DNA of 64,000 nucleotides from Hymenobacter aquaticus. GTDB lineage: Bacteria; Bacteroidota; Bacteroidia; Cytophagales; Hymenobacteraceae. The stretch is taken from contig NZ_SRLC01000003.1 in assembly GCF_004765605.1 (NCBI RefSeq), positions 372,001 through 436,000 of the forward strand, in the 5' to 3' direction. The position numbers and the translations under genes were made by a program. Position 1 is the first letter of the stretch. Every line of letters starts with the position of its first letter. This document shows positions 7,089-16,905 of the stretch, in pieces. Under the pieces are notes generated by a model. It was given only the letters and a program-made list of their open reading frames with translations, searched no databases and was not told where the DNA came from.

Positions 7089-8335
7089 GGTATTTGTATC
7101 CTATGCGGCGCACCTGGCGCACTTGGTTTGCGCTGTTTCTGCTCAGCATTCTGCTCATGCGTCCGGCCCTTGGCCAGCAGGATACGGTCCGGCAGCAGCC
7201 GTATGCCTTCCCCGAGCTACCGGCCCTGACCTTTATCGACGCGGGCAGCGCTAAGATTAGCCGGCCGGTCATTCCGCGCGGCCTGGCGACCGAGCTTGTC
7301 AACAGCATCGATTCCATGGGCCGGGTAAAGCAGGGACTGGCCCTAGCCCTGGCGCCCTGGTCATTGCTCGACAAGAGCATTACGCTGCAAGACTACCAGA
7401 AGAAGCCGGGGCAGTACATATTGGCTAACGCGCAAGTGTCGCTGGGTACCGTGCGGGTGGCCGGCGACGCCCACGCTACCGACCTGGGCATCGGCGCCCG
7501 CGTCACGCTGATCGACAAAAGCGACCCGATGCGCGATACTGCATTCACTAACAGCATCCGTCGGGTACTGGTCGCGGCTTCGCCTAAATACCCGGTCAGC
7601 GCCATTGCGGCGGCGGCTACTGCGGTGGCCAAGCTCCAGCAGCTTGCTACCGATGCACGCGCCGTAGCCAACGCCCGCCCCGCTGATACGGAGGCCGCGG
7701 CGGCAGCTACCAAAGCCGAAGCCGACCTAGCGCGGGGGCAGCTCCAGGCCAGTTCGCTAACGGTAGCCGTGGCGCAGGACCAGGCTGCCGATAAAGCGGC
7801 GAAGGAAAAAATAGCGCAGCTGCGCAAACGCTGGAACAGCCAGCACTGGAACCAAACGAGCTTCTCGGTGGCCGCCGCTACTGGCTGGCGGCTGAGCGAG
7901 TCGCAACTAGCCCCGGCGGCGGCCAACCGCCAGCTGGGCTGGAGCGCCTGGGCCACCGGCGCAGTGCCCTTGCCCGGAAACGCCAGCCAGCTGCTGGGCC
8001 AGCTGCGCTACACCCGCCAACGCCAGGTAAACAGTGCGGAAGCAAAAACCGAAATTGACAATCAGCTGCAGTATGGCGCGCGCCTGCTGTTTGGGTCGGC
8101 TACTGTCAACTTTTTTGCCGAGCTATCCGGCACCTCCCGCAGCAACCCGCTGCCCGGGGCCAGCAAAAAGCGCAGCGACTGGGGCGGCGGCCTGGAGTTT
8201 CGGGCGGTGGAAGGCATGTGGATTTCGACGGGCATCAGCAGCAAGCTGTCCGATGCGGGCAAGCCGGAAGCGGCCTTGATTTTTGCGGGTCTGCGCTGGC
8301 AGGTAGCCAGTAGCCCCAAGTTTGCCAACCCGTAA
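7085..8335 (+). CDS. exported protein with coiled coil and beta-barrel-like C-terminus
   Basis: A 416-residue protein. The N-terminus MRYLYPMRRTWRTWFALFLLSILLMRPALGQ is a Sec signal peptide with likely cleavage after ALG. Residues ~165-245 are alanine-rich, with heptad-like KLQQLATDARAVANA and DKAAKEKIAQLRKR (coiled coil). The last ~150 residues alternate aromatic and polar positions (TSFSVAAATGWRLSESQL, LQYGARLLFGSATVNFFAEL, AALIFAGLRWQVA), as in an outer-membrane barrel. It is the only exported product of the six-gene block and is coupled by ATGA overlap to the preceding gene. It may form the outer-membrane component of the module (inference). A 22-bp-stem terminator follows. Confidence 0.68.
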   Translation: MRYLYPMRRTWRTWFALFLLSILLMRPALGQQDTVRQQPYAFPELPALTFIDAGSAKISRPVIPRGLATELVNSIDSMGRVKQGLALALAPWSLLDKSITLQDYQKKPGQYILANAQVSLGTVRVAGDAHATDLGIGARVTLIDKSDPMRDTAFTNSIRRVLVAASPKYPVSAIAAAATAVAKLQQLATDARAVANARPADTEAAAAATKAEADLARGQLQASSLTVAVAQDQAADKAAKEKIAQLRKRWNSQHWNQTSFSVAAATGWRLSESQLAPAAANRQLGWSAWATGAVPLPGNASQLLGQLRYTRQRQVNSAEAKTEIDNQLQYGARLLFGSATVNFFAELSGTSRSNPLPGASKKRSDWGGGLEFRAVEGMWISTGISSKLSDAGKPEAALIFAGLRWQVASSPKFANP

Positions 8336-8361
8336 TTGCGCAGCAGAAATCAATGACCGAG

Positions 8362-8409
8362 TAAGCAAAAAGCGCCGCCGGAAATACTTCCGGCGGCGCT
8401 TTTTGCTTA
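8362..8409. terminator. bidirectional terminator, 22-bp stem
   Basis: Perfect 22-bp arms (8362-8383 and 8388-8409) contain GCGCCGCCGGAA/TTCCGGCGGCGC flanked by A and T tracts. It separates the convergent cassette and ettA. Confidence 0.92.
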
Positions 8410-8433
8410 TGGCTTTGGCAAGGCATAGTGGGC

Positions 8434-10098
<1,665 letters not shown>

Positions 10099-10632
10099 GG
10101 TAGGGTGGTTGGAAAGAAAGTAAGGCCTGGGGCCTCGAAAAAACGAAAAAAACGCGGGGGCGGGTCCCCGGGCCCCGGTCGGGGCCCGGGCCGGAGCTAC
10201 CCCGCCCGGAACTTTTCCGGGGTTTGCCACTGCTTTTGCCTGGCCCGCGCGTGTCGAACAAAGCCGGTGGCAACCTTAAACAGTTGGGTATTTAGTAATA
10301 CTCGATATTTTGCGGGCTCATTGCGCATTCTTACCGGTTGTATTTGCAGTGGTTGCGCACCTGGGTGGCTGGCGGCTCGTTATGGGTTTGTCATAACCGT
10401 GCAGGCTTTCAGTGCGTAGCCTACCTTTCAGAAGCTGCCTGCAGGCGCGGAGCCCCCCAGCCGCCACCCTGGGGGCCCGCTCACCAAAGGTAGGTAGCCC
10501 GGCGTAAGATTCCGCAGAATGCCGGTGGGCCGGCAAAAAACAGGTGTACTTGTTAGGCATGCCGTAATTCTTGTCCATATTTCCGCTCTGAACTCCCCCC
10601 TTCACCCCCTATTCGCCCCGCGTTATTAGTTT
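10099..10632. other. 534-bp intergenic region between divergent genes
   Basis: It contains an 11-bp-arm GC-only palindrome at 10167-10190 (CCCGGGCCCCG, GT, CGGGGCCCGGG), about 70 bp upstream of ettA. The rest must hold promoters for ettA and the DUF349 gene, but no canonical TTTG/TAnnTTTG pair was found. No RNA gene recognised. Confidence 0.5.
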
Positions 10633-11943
10633 ATGGAACAACAAGACCACTTACTGGCCGAAGCTCGCCGTTATGGCTACATCGAGGGCGACCAGGTGTG
10701 GCTTCAACCGATAATGAACCTGCCAGCCCGGCGGGTAGGCCTGGTAAAAGATTCGGAGGAAGCGGCCCTGCTGTACTTCGCCCAGCGTTTCGAGAACTTC
10801 CGCGCCAAAGTCGACGAGCTCCTGCAGAAGATGGAGGAGTCGGAAAACAAGGGCTCCTTCCTGATGAAGGCCCTGCACCTGAAGGAGCAGACGGCCACCT
10901 ACGACGGCCTCGGCGACTTCGAGAGCCTGCACCGTCGCCTCACCGAGGCCGAGGACAACATCAAGGTGACCATCGCCCGCAACCGGGAGAAAAACCTGGC
11001 CACCAAGATCAGCCTGATCCAGGAAACCGAAGCCCTGCGCGACACAATCGATTGGCAGGAAGCCGGCGACAAGCTCAAGGACCTGCGCCAGGCCTGGATC
11101 AAGACCGGGCCGGTGGAGAAGCAGATAACCGAGGAGCTGGAAACCCGCTTCCGCGACGCGGTGGAAGAGTTTTTCGTGCGCAAAAAGGACTTTATGGCCC
11201 AGAAAAAGGCCATGACCAACCGCGTCTTCGACAAGTACAAGGAGCTGATTCACAAGTCGGAAGCCCTGCAAAACTCCGACGACTTCGAAGGCACCACCGC
11301 CAAGCTCAAGCAACTGCAGCAGGACTGGAAGGAAGTCGGCGGCTCGCTGCCGCGCAAGCAGGCCAACGAGCTGTGGACCCGCTTTAGGGCGGCCCACAAT
11401 CACTTCTTTGAGCGCCTGAAGGAGCATATCAGCATCAAGCGGGTGGAAAGCGTGGTGGCCAGCGGCGGCCCCGACGACAACCTGAGCCGCAAGCGCGCCC
11501 TGGTCGCCGAAGCCGATGCCCTGCTGAACCGCCCCATGAACGAGGCCGTAGCCCGGGCCAAGGAGCTGCAGGCCGCCTGGAAAAAGGTGGGCCCCGTGCG
11601 CGGCGAGGAGTCGGACCGGGTGTGGGAGCAGTTTATCCTGGCCTGCGACAAGGTGTTCGAAATGAGCGCCCTGGAGCACTTCATCCGCAAGCGCCAGGCC
11701 GGCAACCCCGAGGTACTGACCAAGGACGAGCAGATCAGCACCCGCGTGCAGGCCCTGCGCGACTTTATCAAGTCGGATCAGCAGGAGCGCGAGGTGCTGC
11801 TGGAAAACCTGGGCAAGCTCAGCGACTCGCCCGGCAACGACACCTTCCGTACCATGCTGCAAGGGAAGGTGCGGGCTTTCGACCGCAAAATCCGCACGAA
11901 AACCGAGCTAATCGACATCTTACAGCAGCGCTTGGTTGCGTAG
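10633..11943 (+). CDS. DUF349 domain-containing protein
   Basis: A 436-residue, highly charged, almost entirely helical protein with repeats of the DUF349 type: LRQAWIKTGPVEK, LQQDWKEVGGSLPRKQANELWTRFRAAHNHFFER and LQAAWKKVGPVRGEESDRVWEQF. Each has the W-K-x-G-P/S core followed by a W-x-x-F helix. There is no signal peptide or membrane segment, so it is probably cytoplasmic. The family is common in Bacteroidota and its function is unknown. The ATG at 10633 follows a 534-bp gap, and the start MEQQDHLLAEARRYGYIEGDQVWL fits a complete protein. Confidence 0.88.
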   Translation: MEQQDHLLAEARRYGYIEGDQVWLQPIMNLPARRVGLVKDSEEAALLYFAQRFENFRAKVDELLQKMEESENKGSFLMKALHLKEQTATYDGLGDFESLHRRLTEAEDNIKVTIARNREKNLATKISLIQETEALRDTIDWQEAGDKLKDLRQAWIKTGPVEKQITEELETRFRDAVEEFFVRKKDFMAQKKAMTNRVFDKYKELIHKSEALQNSDDFEGTTAKLKQLQQDWKEVGGSLPRKQANELWTRFRAAHNHFFERLKEHISIKRVESVVASGGPDDNLSRKRALVAEADALLNRPMNEAVARAKELQAAWKKVGPVRGEESDRVWEQFILACDKVFEMSALEHFIRKRQAGNPEVLTKDEQISTRVQALRDFIKSDQQEREVLLENLGKLSDSPGNDTFRTMLQGKVRAFDRKIRTKTELIDILQQRLVA

Positions 11944-12041
11944 CCCAACATTCAGAGGTATTTTACGTTGTCCTGCAAAAGCAACCAAACGACCGGAGCC
12001 GTGTCAAGCAAGTAGGCGGCGTCTGAATTACTTTTAAACAC

Positions 12042-12049
12042 TACTTTTG
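12042..12049 (+). promoter_or_regulatory. Bacteroidota -7 box (TACTTTTG)
   Basis: TACTTTTG fits TAnnTTTG, 28 nt before the DUF2795 ATG. No good -33 TTTG is seen at the expected distance. The same CTTTTGCCAAC string follows the -7 box of queA. Confidence 0.5.
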
Positions 12050-12077
12050 CCAACCTTTTTTTGTAGCACACACGACT

Positions 12078-12299
12078 ATGTATTGGACCCTCGAACTGGC
12101 TTCGTATCTGGAAGATGCCCCCTGGCCTGCCACCAAGGATGAACTCATTGACTACTCTATCCGCTCGGGCGCTCCGATGGAAGTAGTAGAGAACCTGCAG
12201 GCCCTGGAAGATGACGGCCAACCCTACGAGAACATCGAAGAAGTTTGGCCGGACTATCCGACCAAGGAAGACTTCATGTTCAACGAAGACGAATACTAG
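12078..12299 (+). CDS. DUF2795 domain-containing small acidic protein
   Basis: A 73-residue acidic protein, MYWTLELASYLEDAPWPATKDELIDYSIRSGAPMEVVENLQALEDDG. The pattern (W)T..LA.YLEDAPWPATK.ELI.YAIR.GAP..V.ENL..L.D is the conserved DUF2795 core. This variant ends in a Bacteroidota-typical tail (Y.nieEiWPDYPtkeDF.f.EDEY). It is small, cytoplasmic and of unknown role. The -7 box TACTTTTG lies 28 nt upstream. The stop codon sits at the edge of an inverted repeat. Confidence 0.9.
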   Translation: MYWTLELASYLEDAPWPATKDELIDYSIRSGAPMEVVENLQALEDDGQPYENIEEVWPDYPTKEDFMFNEDEY

Positions 12300-12389
12300 T
12301 GCTTAGTGCCTGGTTGGTAGTGCTTAGGTAGTTCTGGAGCCTCGACTCACGTCATGAACCAAGCACCAAGCACTAAGCATCAGACACTA
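12297..12389. repeat. inverted repeat of GTGCTTAG-type words
   Basis: The left arm (12297-12327) holds TAGTGCTTAGTGC and GGTAGTGCTTAG. The right arm (12357-12389) holds AAGCACCAAGCACTAAGCA. The arms are imperfectly complementary. The left arm begins in the DUF2795 stop codon, and the right arm encodes the first codons of the ABC ATPase gene. Confidence 0.65.
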
Positions 12390-13112
12390 CACATTGAAAA
12401 TCTGGTTGCGGGGTACGAACAGCGCGTTCTACTCCGCAACCTTTTTTTGTGCCTGCCGGGGCCGGCTTTCGTGGCCGTCATCGGGCACAACGGCTGCGGC
12501 AAAACCACCCTGTTCCGGGCCCTGACCGGCCAGATTCCCTACCAGGGCACCGTACACGTTGCCGGCCACGACCTGCGCCAGGTGCGCCGGCCGGCGGCAA
12601 CCGGGCTGCTGGCCCACCTGCCCCAACGCAGCGCGGTAGGCTTCCCGATTGAAGTGCGCGAGCTGGTCGTGATGGGCCGGTTTCGCCACCACCGCTTCCT
12701 GAGCTCCTACACCCCGCAGGACTATGCCCTGGCCGAAGCCGCGCTACAGCGCGTGGGCGCGCTGCACCTGGCCCGCCGCGACTTTACCCAGCTCTCGGGG
12801 GGCGAGCAGCAGCTGGTGTGGCTGGCCCAGCTGGCGTTGCAGGATGCCGGCCTCTACCTGCTCGACGAACCCACCCAGCAGCTCGACGTCTACTACCGCC
12901 GCCGCGTGTTCGACCTACTGCGGGAGTGGGTCACGCAGGCCCACAAAACCATCCTCTGCATCACCCACGACCTCGACAATCTGGCCGTCATGCCCGGGTA
13001 CGTCCTGAACCTGTCCAGGCCGCAGCCTACTTTGCAGCCCCTCTCCGCCGCCGTAGTCCAGGCCGAGCGGGAGTTTCTGGAAAGTGAGGAAAGCATAGGT
13101 TCAATGGGCTAA
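12354..13112 (+). CDS. ABC transporter ATP-binding protein (FecE/ZnuC-like)
   Basis: A 252-residue single-domain ABC ATPase. Walker A is GHNGCGKTT, the signature LSGGEQQLVWLAQLALQ, Walker B LYLLDEPTQQLD, and the H-loop CITHDLDNL. The overall pattern (VRELVVMGRFRHHRFL, DYALAEAALQRVG) resembles importers of iron chelates, cobalamin or zinc. No permease or binding protein is adjacent, so the gene is an orphan here. The N-terminal ~11 residues (MNQAPSTKHQT) are encoded by the right arm of an inverted repeat, so the leader peptide looks recruited from repeat DNA. There is no other ATG before the domain. The stop codon lies in a second dyad. Confidence 0.85.
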   Translation: MNQAPSTKHQTLHIENLVAGYEQRVLLRNLFLCLPGPAFVAVIGHNGCGKTTLFRALTGQIPYQGTVHVAGHDLRQVRRPAATGLLAHLPQRSAVGFPIEVRELVVMGRFRHHRFLSSYTPQDYALAEAALQRVGALHLARRDFTQLSGGEQQLVWLAQLALQDAGLYLLDEPTQQLDVYYRRRVFDLLREWVTQAHKTILCITHDLDNLAVMPGYVLNLSRPQPTLQPLSAAVVQAEREFLESEESIGSMG

Positions 13113-13287
13113 TGATTAATGTGCTCAGGTGCTAATGTGGAGAATGTGGGAAATGTGGTTGGATGTGCCAATGCTTCCTTTTTCATCGTGGGGCTGAAGC
13201 ATCCGCAGAACACATTGCCCACGTTTTCCGCATTCTCCACATCAGCACATTGCCCACATTAGCACCTGAGCACATTATTCATTAGCA
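13107..13287. repeat. long near-perfect inverted repeat between convergent genes
   Basis: Arms of 34 bp (13107-13140 and 13254-13287) match at 32 positions and contain TGTGCTCAGGTGCTAATGTGG. More words of the type AATGTG(G/C) continue inward on both sides. The outer ends coincide with the stop codons of the ABC ATPase and the lycopene cyclase genes. Confidence 0.8.
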
Positions 13288-13289
13288 CA

Positions 13290-14522
13290 TTACTCCCCCC
13301 GCTTTCCAGGCCGGCCGCGGAGCACGTGCCAGATGGAGCGCATAAAGGGCCAGGGCGTCACGGAGTTCATGATGCGGAAGTTATCCGCCCAGGAGGTTCG
13401 CTCGTCGAGGAAGGCCAGCACCCGCTCGATGGGGTTGCGCCGAAACAGCTCGGTGAAAATGTCGCGGGTGGTTTCGCCCCGGCGGCGCATAATGTCCAGC
13501 AGCAGCGTGTCGAACAGATGAAACTGCCGCTGGTCGCCGGTTGGGTTGCGGGGGGGCTGGCCGGTGCCGGCCAGGGCGGCTACCAGCCGGGCGCTGTGCT
13601 CCTGAATCCGCAGGAAGGCGTAGCCCGTGCTGGGCTTGGCCCGGCCGGCCCGGGTACCGAGGTTGATAATGTTGGCGCCCTCCCGGCTCGGCAACGGGTG
13701 GTCGGTCATGGGAATGGCGCCCACTTCCTCGCCTTGTATCGTGTAGTCAGTCAGCCCTAACGTATGGCGCAGGTACTCCTGCATGGCGGCCTCGTACTCG
13801 GCTTTGGGGAGTAGCTCTTCCGAGAATAGCGTGTACTCAACCAAGGCCTTGCGCCGGCTAAACGGCAGCACGTAGATGAAACGCGCCTCCCGGTGCTGCT
13901 CGCCCCGGAAGTCCATAAACTCGACCGTGCCCGGGTCAAACACGTCGTGCGGCGTTTCGATTTCCCAGCCCACGAAGTGCTGCAGCAGATACCGGTGTTT
14001 CTCGGGCTGCTTGTGCAGCTGGGGCAGGCGGCTGTCGAAAGCGTAGCGGGCCCGAAACGCGCCGGCGCTGGTCTGGGCCTCCACGCCTTCCGGGGTGTTG
14101 GTCAGGCCTTCTACGGAGGCTTGCACGAAGGTAAACTGCGGGTTCTGGGCCAGGGCCTCCTGCACGAAGCGGTAGAAGTCGAGGCCGCGAATCATCTTGT
14201 AGCGGTAGCGCTGCAACCGGAACACCCGCTCGAAGCCCGGACTGCGAAAGGCCAGCTGCTGCCACTCGTGCGCCACAATCGGGTCGAACAGCGTGGCCGC
14301 ATCCGCCCAGAACGACCAGGTCCGGTCGTTCTGGTTTTTCGCGGCGGGCTCGATAATGACCACGCGCTTGTCGCGCAGCCGGGGCTCCTGACTGATGTGG
14401 TAGGCCAGGCTCAGGCCCGCGGCGCCGCCCCCGGCAAGTAAGTAGTCAAAGTCAGGCTTCACGAAACAAAGAAAGCAGGCCAGCCCGGAATTGTTGCCGA
14501 CGGCCGTAGCTGGGGCGGGCAT
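13290..14522 (-). CDS. crtY: lycopene beta-cyclase (CrtY type)
   Basis: A FAD/NAD(P)-dependent flavoprotein predicted to cyclise the ends of lycopene to beta-carotene, consistent with the pigmented Hymenobacteraceae. Near the N-terminus FDYLLAGGGAAGLSLAYHI is the dinucleotide-binding GxGxxG-type motif. NDRTWSFW, RYRYKMIRGLDFYRFV, FVGWEIETPHDVFDPGTVEFMDFR and GTRAGRAKPSTGYAFLRIQ follow, as in bacterial CrtY. The ORF opens at an ATG at 14522, but the first 20 residues are unlike the family and abut a terminator. A GTG at 14462 (VKPDFDYLLAGGG) is a plausible true start, giving 390 residues. No other carotenoid gene is adjacent. Confidence 0.9.
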   Translation of the reverse strand: MPAPATAVGNNSGLACFLCFVKPDFDYLLAGGGAAGLSLAYHISQEPRLRDKRVVIIEPAAKNQNDRTWSFWADAATLFDPIVAHEWQQLAFRSPGFERVFRLQRYRYKMIRGLDFYRFVQEALAQNPQFTFVQASVEGLTNTPEGVEAQTSAGAFRARYAFDSRLPQLHKQPEKHRYLLQHFVGWEIETPHDVFDPGTVEFMDFRGEQHREARFIYVLPFSRRKALVEYTLFSEELLPKAEYEAAMQEYLRHTLGLTDYTIQGEEVGAIPMTDHPLPSREGANIINLGTRAGRAKPSTGYAFLRIQEHSARLVAALAGTGQPPRNPTGDQRQFHLFDTLLLDIMRRRGETTRDIFTELFRRNPIERVLAFLDERTSWADNFRIMNSVTPWPFMRSIWHVLRGRPGKRGE

Positions 14523-14553
14523 AAAAAAAGCCGGACGCGGGTCCGGCTTTTCT
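14523..14553 (-). terminator. terminator of the LOG gene
   Basis: GCCGGAC/GTCCGGC stem with a long T tract when read on the minus strand. It lies immediately before the lycopene cyclase ORF. Confidence 0.8.
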
Positions 14554-14570
14554 TTTCGTCGAGCAATGGC

Positions 14571-15434
14571 CTAGAAGTTAGGCGACAGCAGGTACTTGGA
14601 GTAGAAATCGTCGATGATTTTTACGGCCGAAGCCGCGTCGTCCACGAGCTGCACCAGGTCCATGTCTTCGGGCGAGATGTTGTGCTCGTCTTCCAGCATA
14701 GCCGTCTTAATCCAGTCGAACATGCCCTGCCAGTATTTGGTACCCACCAGCACGATGGGGAAACGGCCGATTTTCTTGGTTTGAATCAGGGTAATGGCCT
14801 CAAACAGCTCGTCGAGCGTACCGAAGCCGCCGGGCATGCCGATGAAGCCCTGGGCGTACTTGACGAACATCACCTTGCGCACGAAGAAGTAGTCGAAGTT
14901 GATGATCTTGTCCGAGTCGATGTAGATGTTGTGGAACTGCTCGAAGGGCAGCTCAATGTTCAGACCTACCGACTTGCCACCCTCGGCGCGGGCGCCTTTG
15001 TTACCGGCTTCCATGATGCCGGGGCCGCCGCCCGTGATAACGCCGTAGCCGTGGCGCACCAGCTTGGAGGCAATTTCCTCGGCCATCTGGTAGTAGGGGT
15101 TGTCGGGCTTGGTGCGGGCCGAGCCGAAGATCGAAACGCAGGGGCCAATCTTGGACATCTTCTCGAAGCCCTCCACGAACTCGGCCATCACCTTGAAGAT
15201 CTGCCAGGAGTCGGCAATCTTGATTTCGTTCCAGTCCTTGTCCACAAACGCCTTGCGGATGCGCTGCTCGTCGTCGAGCTGCACCGTCCGCTCGCCGTGG
15301 GTCTGCTCCCGGATGTCGCTGATGCTGGTGACTTTATTGTCGTTTACGTTGGGCTGGACGATGGTTTGGCCGCTGCCCGCGTTGAGGGCCTCGTCGGAAG
15401 CTTTAGTCCGACTGGTTTTTTTGAGTTTCGTCAT
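14571..15434 (-). CDS. LOG family protein (TIGR00730 type)
   Basis: A 287-residue Rossmann-like protein of the LOG family, whose characterised members hydrolyse cytokinin riboside 5'-monophosphate or other nucleoside monophosphates. Key motifs are SIFGSARTKPDNPYY, GGGPGIMEAGNKGA and GMPGGFGTLDELFE, the last being the PGGxGTxxE signature. The first ~60 residues are a charged extension (MTKLKKTSRTKASDEAL...) not needed for the fold. The ORF extends to 15584, but the 50 upstream residues are not coding-like, and the ATG at 15434 is preferred. It ends at a U-tract terminator. Confidence 0.9.
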   Translation of the reverse strand: MTKLKKTSRTKASDEALNAGSGQTIVQPNVNDNKVTSISDIREQTHGERTVQLDDEQRIRKAFVDKDWNEIKIADSWQIFKVMAEFVEGFEKMSKIGPCVSIFGSARTKPDNPYYQMAEEIASKLVRHGYGVITGGGPGIMEAGNKGARAEGGKSVGLNIELPFEQFHNIYIDSDKIINFDYFFVRKVMFVKYAQGFIGMPGGFGTLDELFEAITLIQTKKIGRFPIVLVGTKYWQGMFDWIKTAMLEDEHNISPEDMDLVQLVDDAASAVKIIDDFYSKYLLSPNF

Positions 15435-15642
15435 GGCTACACATGGGAATTGCAGGGTCAGCCGGAGGCAACGACGTTGCCCGTAGCGGTACAGCCAACC
15501 CGCTAGTGAAAAAAATACGAAAAGAGTGGGGGCAAAAGAAAGCCGCCCCGCGGAAACAGGGCGACTAAAAATTGGGGCGTGCAAGTTAACAATTTGTTAA
15601 CAATAGCCTAACCCGCTGTTGTAGAATGTCCTGCTCCGGCCA

Positions 15643-16902
15643 CTATTTCGAACGAATGGCAATTACCGGATCCAGGTTCGACGCCAGCACGGCCGGGATA
15701 ATGCCCGCCAACACCCCAATCACCACCGACACGGTGAGGCCCAGCACGATGTTGCCGGCCGATAAGAACAACGGCAGCGAATCCTGGGGCACCAGGGTAA
15801 TGAGGAACACCAGAAAGATGCCCGCCGCGCCGCCAATTAAGCACAGAAAAACGGCTTCGAAAAGGAATTGAAAGAGAATAAAGAAATTCTTGGCCCCCAA
15901 CGACTTCTGAATCCCGATGATGTTGGTGCGCTCTTTCACCGACACGAACATGATGTTGGCAATGCCGAAGCCGCCGACCAGCATGGCAAACGAGCCAATG
16001 ACGGCCCCGGCCACCCCGATGATGGAAAACAGCTGGGTAATGGCGTTGGCCAGCATTTCGGGCCGGTTCAGGGCGAAGTTGTCTTCCTGCCGGGGCTTCA
16101 GGCCCCGGATGTTGCGCATCACGCCCTGCAGCTCGTATTCCAGGTCGAGCAGGCCGGGGTCAGAGTCGGAGCCTTTCACGGCAATGGTCGGCGTCACGCC
16201 GGTCATGCCGCCGGTGTTCAGGGCAAACATCTTGGTGAACATCCCGAAGGGAATCAGGCAGTTGGTGTCGTTGCTGGGCGTATCGAGCAGCTTTTTGCCT
16301 TCCTTCTGCATCACGCCAACGACCACGAACTTGCGACCCTTGGCGTTGAATTCCTGCCCGATGGGGCTGCCATTGGGGTACAGGCTTTCGGCAATGGTGG
16401 CCCCGATAATGGCCACGTTGCGGGCCGCGTCGACTTCCTGCGAGGTAAAGTAGCGGCCTTCGGCAATGGGCACGTCCGACACCTGGCGGTAGTCGTAGCT
16501 GACGCCCTGCAGGGCGCAGTCCGACACGCTGTTGCTGCCCGCTTTCAGCACGCTGCCGCCCACGGCCCCGAAGATGGCCACGCCTTTATTGTTAGGACCC
16601 AGGTTTTTCTGCAGCTCCCGAAACTCGCGCACGGTCGGCACCGGGCGGTTGAAGTATTTCCACCACGGGTATTCGCCCCCGAAGGCCCAGGGCCACTTGC
16701 CCACGTATATCACCTTGTCGCCCACGAAGCTCATGCTCTTGCGCACGTTGGCCTCGAGCGAATCGACAACGGCAAACACGGCAATGATGGCGAAAATGCC
16801 CACCGTGACGCCCAGCAGCGAGAGAATGGTGCGTAACAGGTTCGATTTGAGGGCTTGCCACGCGAAGCGGAAGCTTTCCAAAGTCAGGCGCAGCGATTTC
16901 AT
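15643..16902 (-). CDS. ABC transporter permease (MacB/FtsX type)
   Basis: A 419-residue protein with the MacB_PCD plus FtsX arrangement. A first TM segment lies near residues 20-42 (LRTILSLLGVTVGIFAIIAVFAVVDSLE), then a ~230-residue extracytoplasmic domain, then three C-terminal TM segments with GGFGIANIMFVSVKERTNIIGIQKSLGAK, the typical FtsX-family motif. Such permeases export lipoproteins, peptides or macrolides, or act as mechanotransmitters. No ATPase gene is adjacent. The ORF opens at 16977, but the first 25 residues fall in a repeat, and MKSLRLTLESFRFAWQAL at 16902 is the family-like start. A repetitive dyad begins 4 nt upstream of the ATG. Confidence 0.88.
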   Translation of the reverse strand: MKSLRLTLESFRFAWQALKSNLLRTILSLLGVTVGIFAIIAVFAVVDSLEANVRKSMSFVGDKVIYVGKWPWAFGGEYPWWKYFNRPVPTVREFRELQKNLGPNNKGVAIFGAVGGSVLKAGSNSVSDCALQGVSYDYRQVSDVPIAEGRYFTSQEVDAARNVAIIGATIAESLYPNGSPIGQEFNAKGRKFVVVGVMQKEGKKLLDTPSNDTNCLIPFGMFTKMFALNTGGMTGVTPTIAVKGSDSDPGLLDLEYELQGVMRNIRGLKPRQEDNFALNRPEMLANAITQLFSIIGVAGAVIGSFAMLVGGFGIANIMFVSVKERTNIIGIQKSLGAKNFFILFQFLFEAVFLCLIGGAAGIFLVFLITLVPQDSLPLFLSAGNIVLGLTVSVVIGVLAGIIPAVLASNLDPVIAIRSK

Positions 16903-16905
16903 CCA

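Noticed and set aside
4050..8335. Complete prophage
   Set aside because: No capsid, tail, terminase, integrase or att site is present; only lysis-like functions are seen.
10099..10632. tRNA or structured RNA gene in the gap before the DUF349 gene
   Set aside because: No cloverleaf or known RNA motif was recognised, only a GC-only palindrome near ettA.
13107..13287. Possible CRISPR array from repeated AATGTG words
   Set aside because: The words are short, irregular and arranged as one inverted pair, with no constant repeat and spacer spacing and no cas gene.
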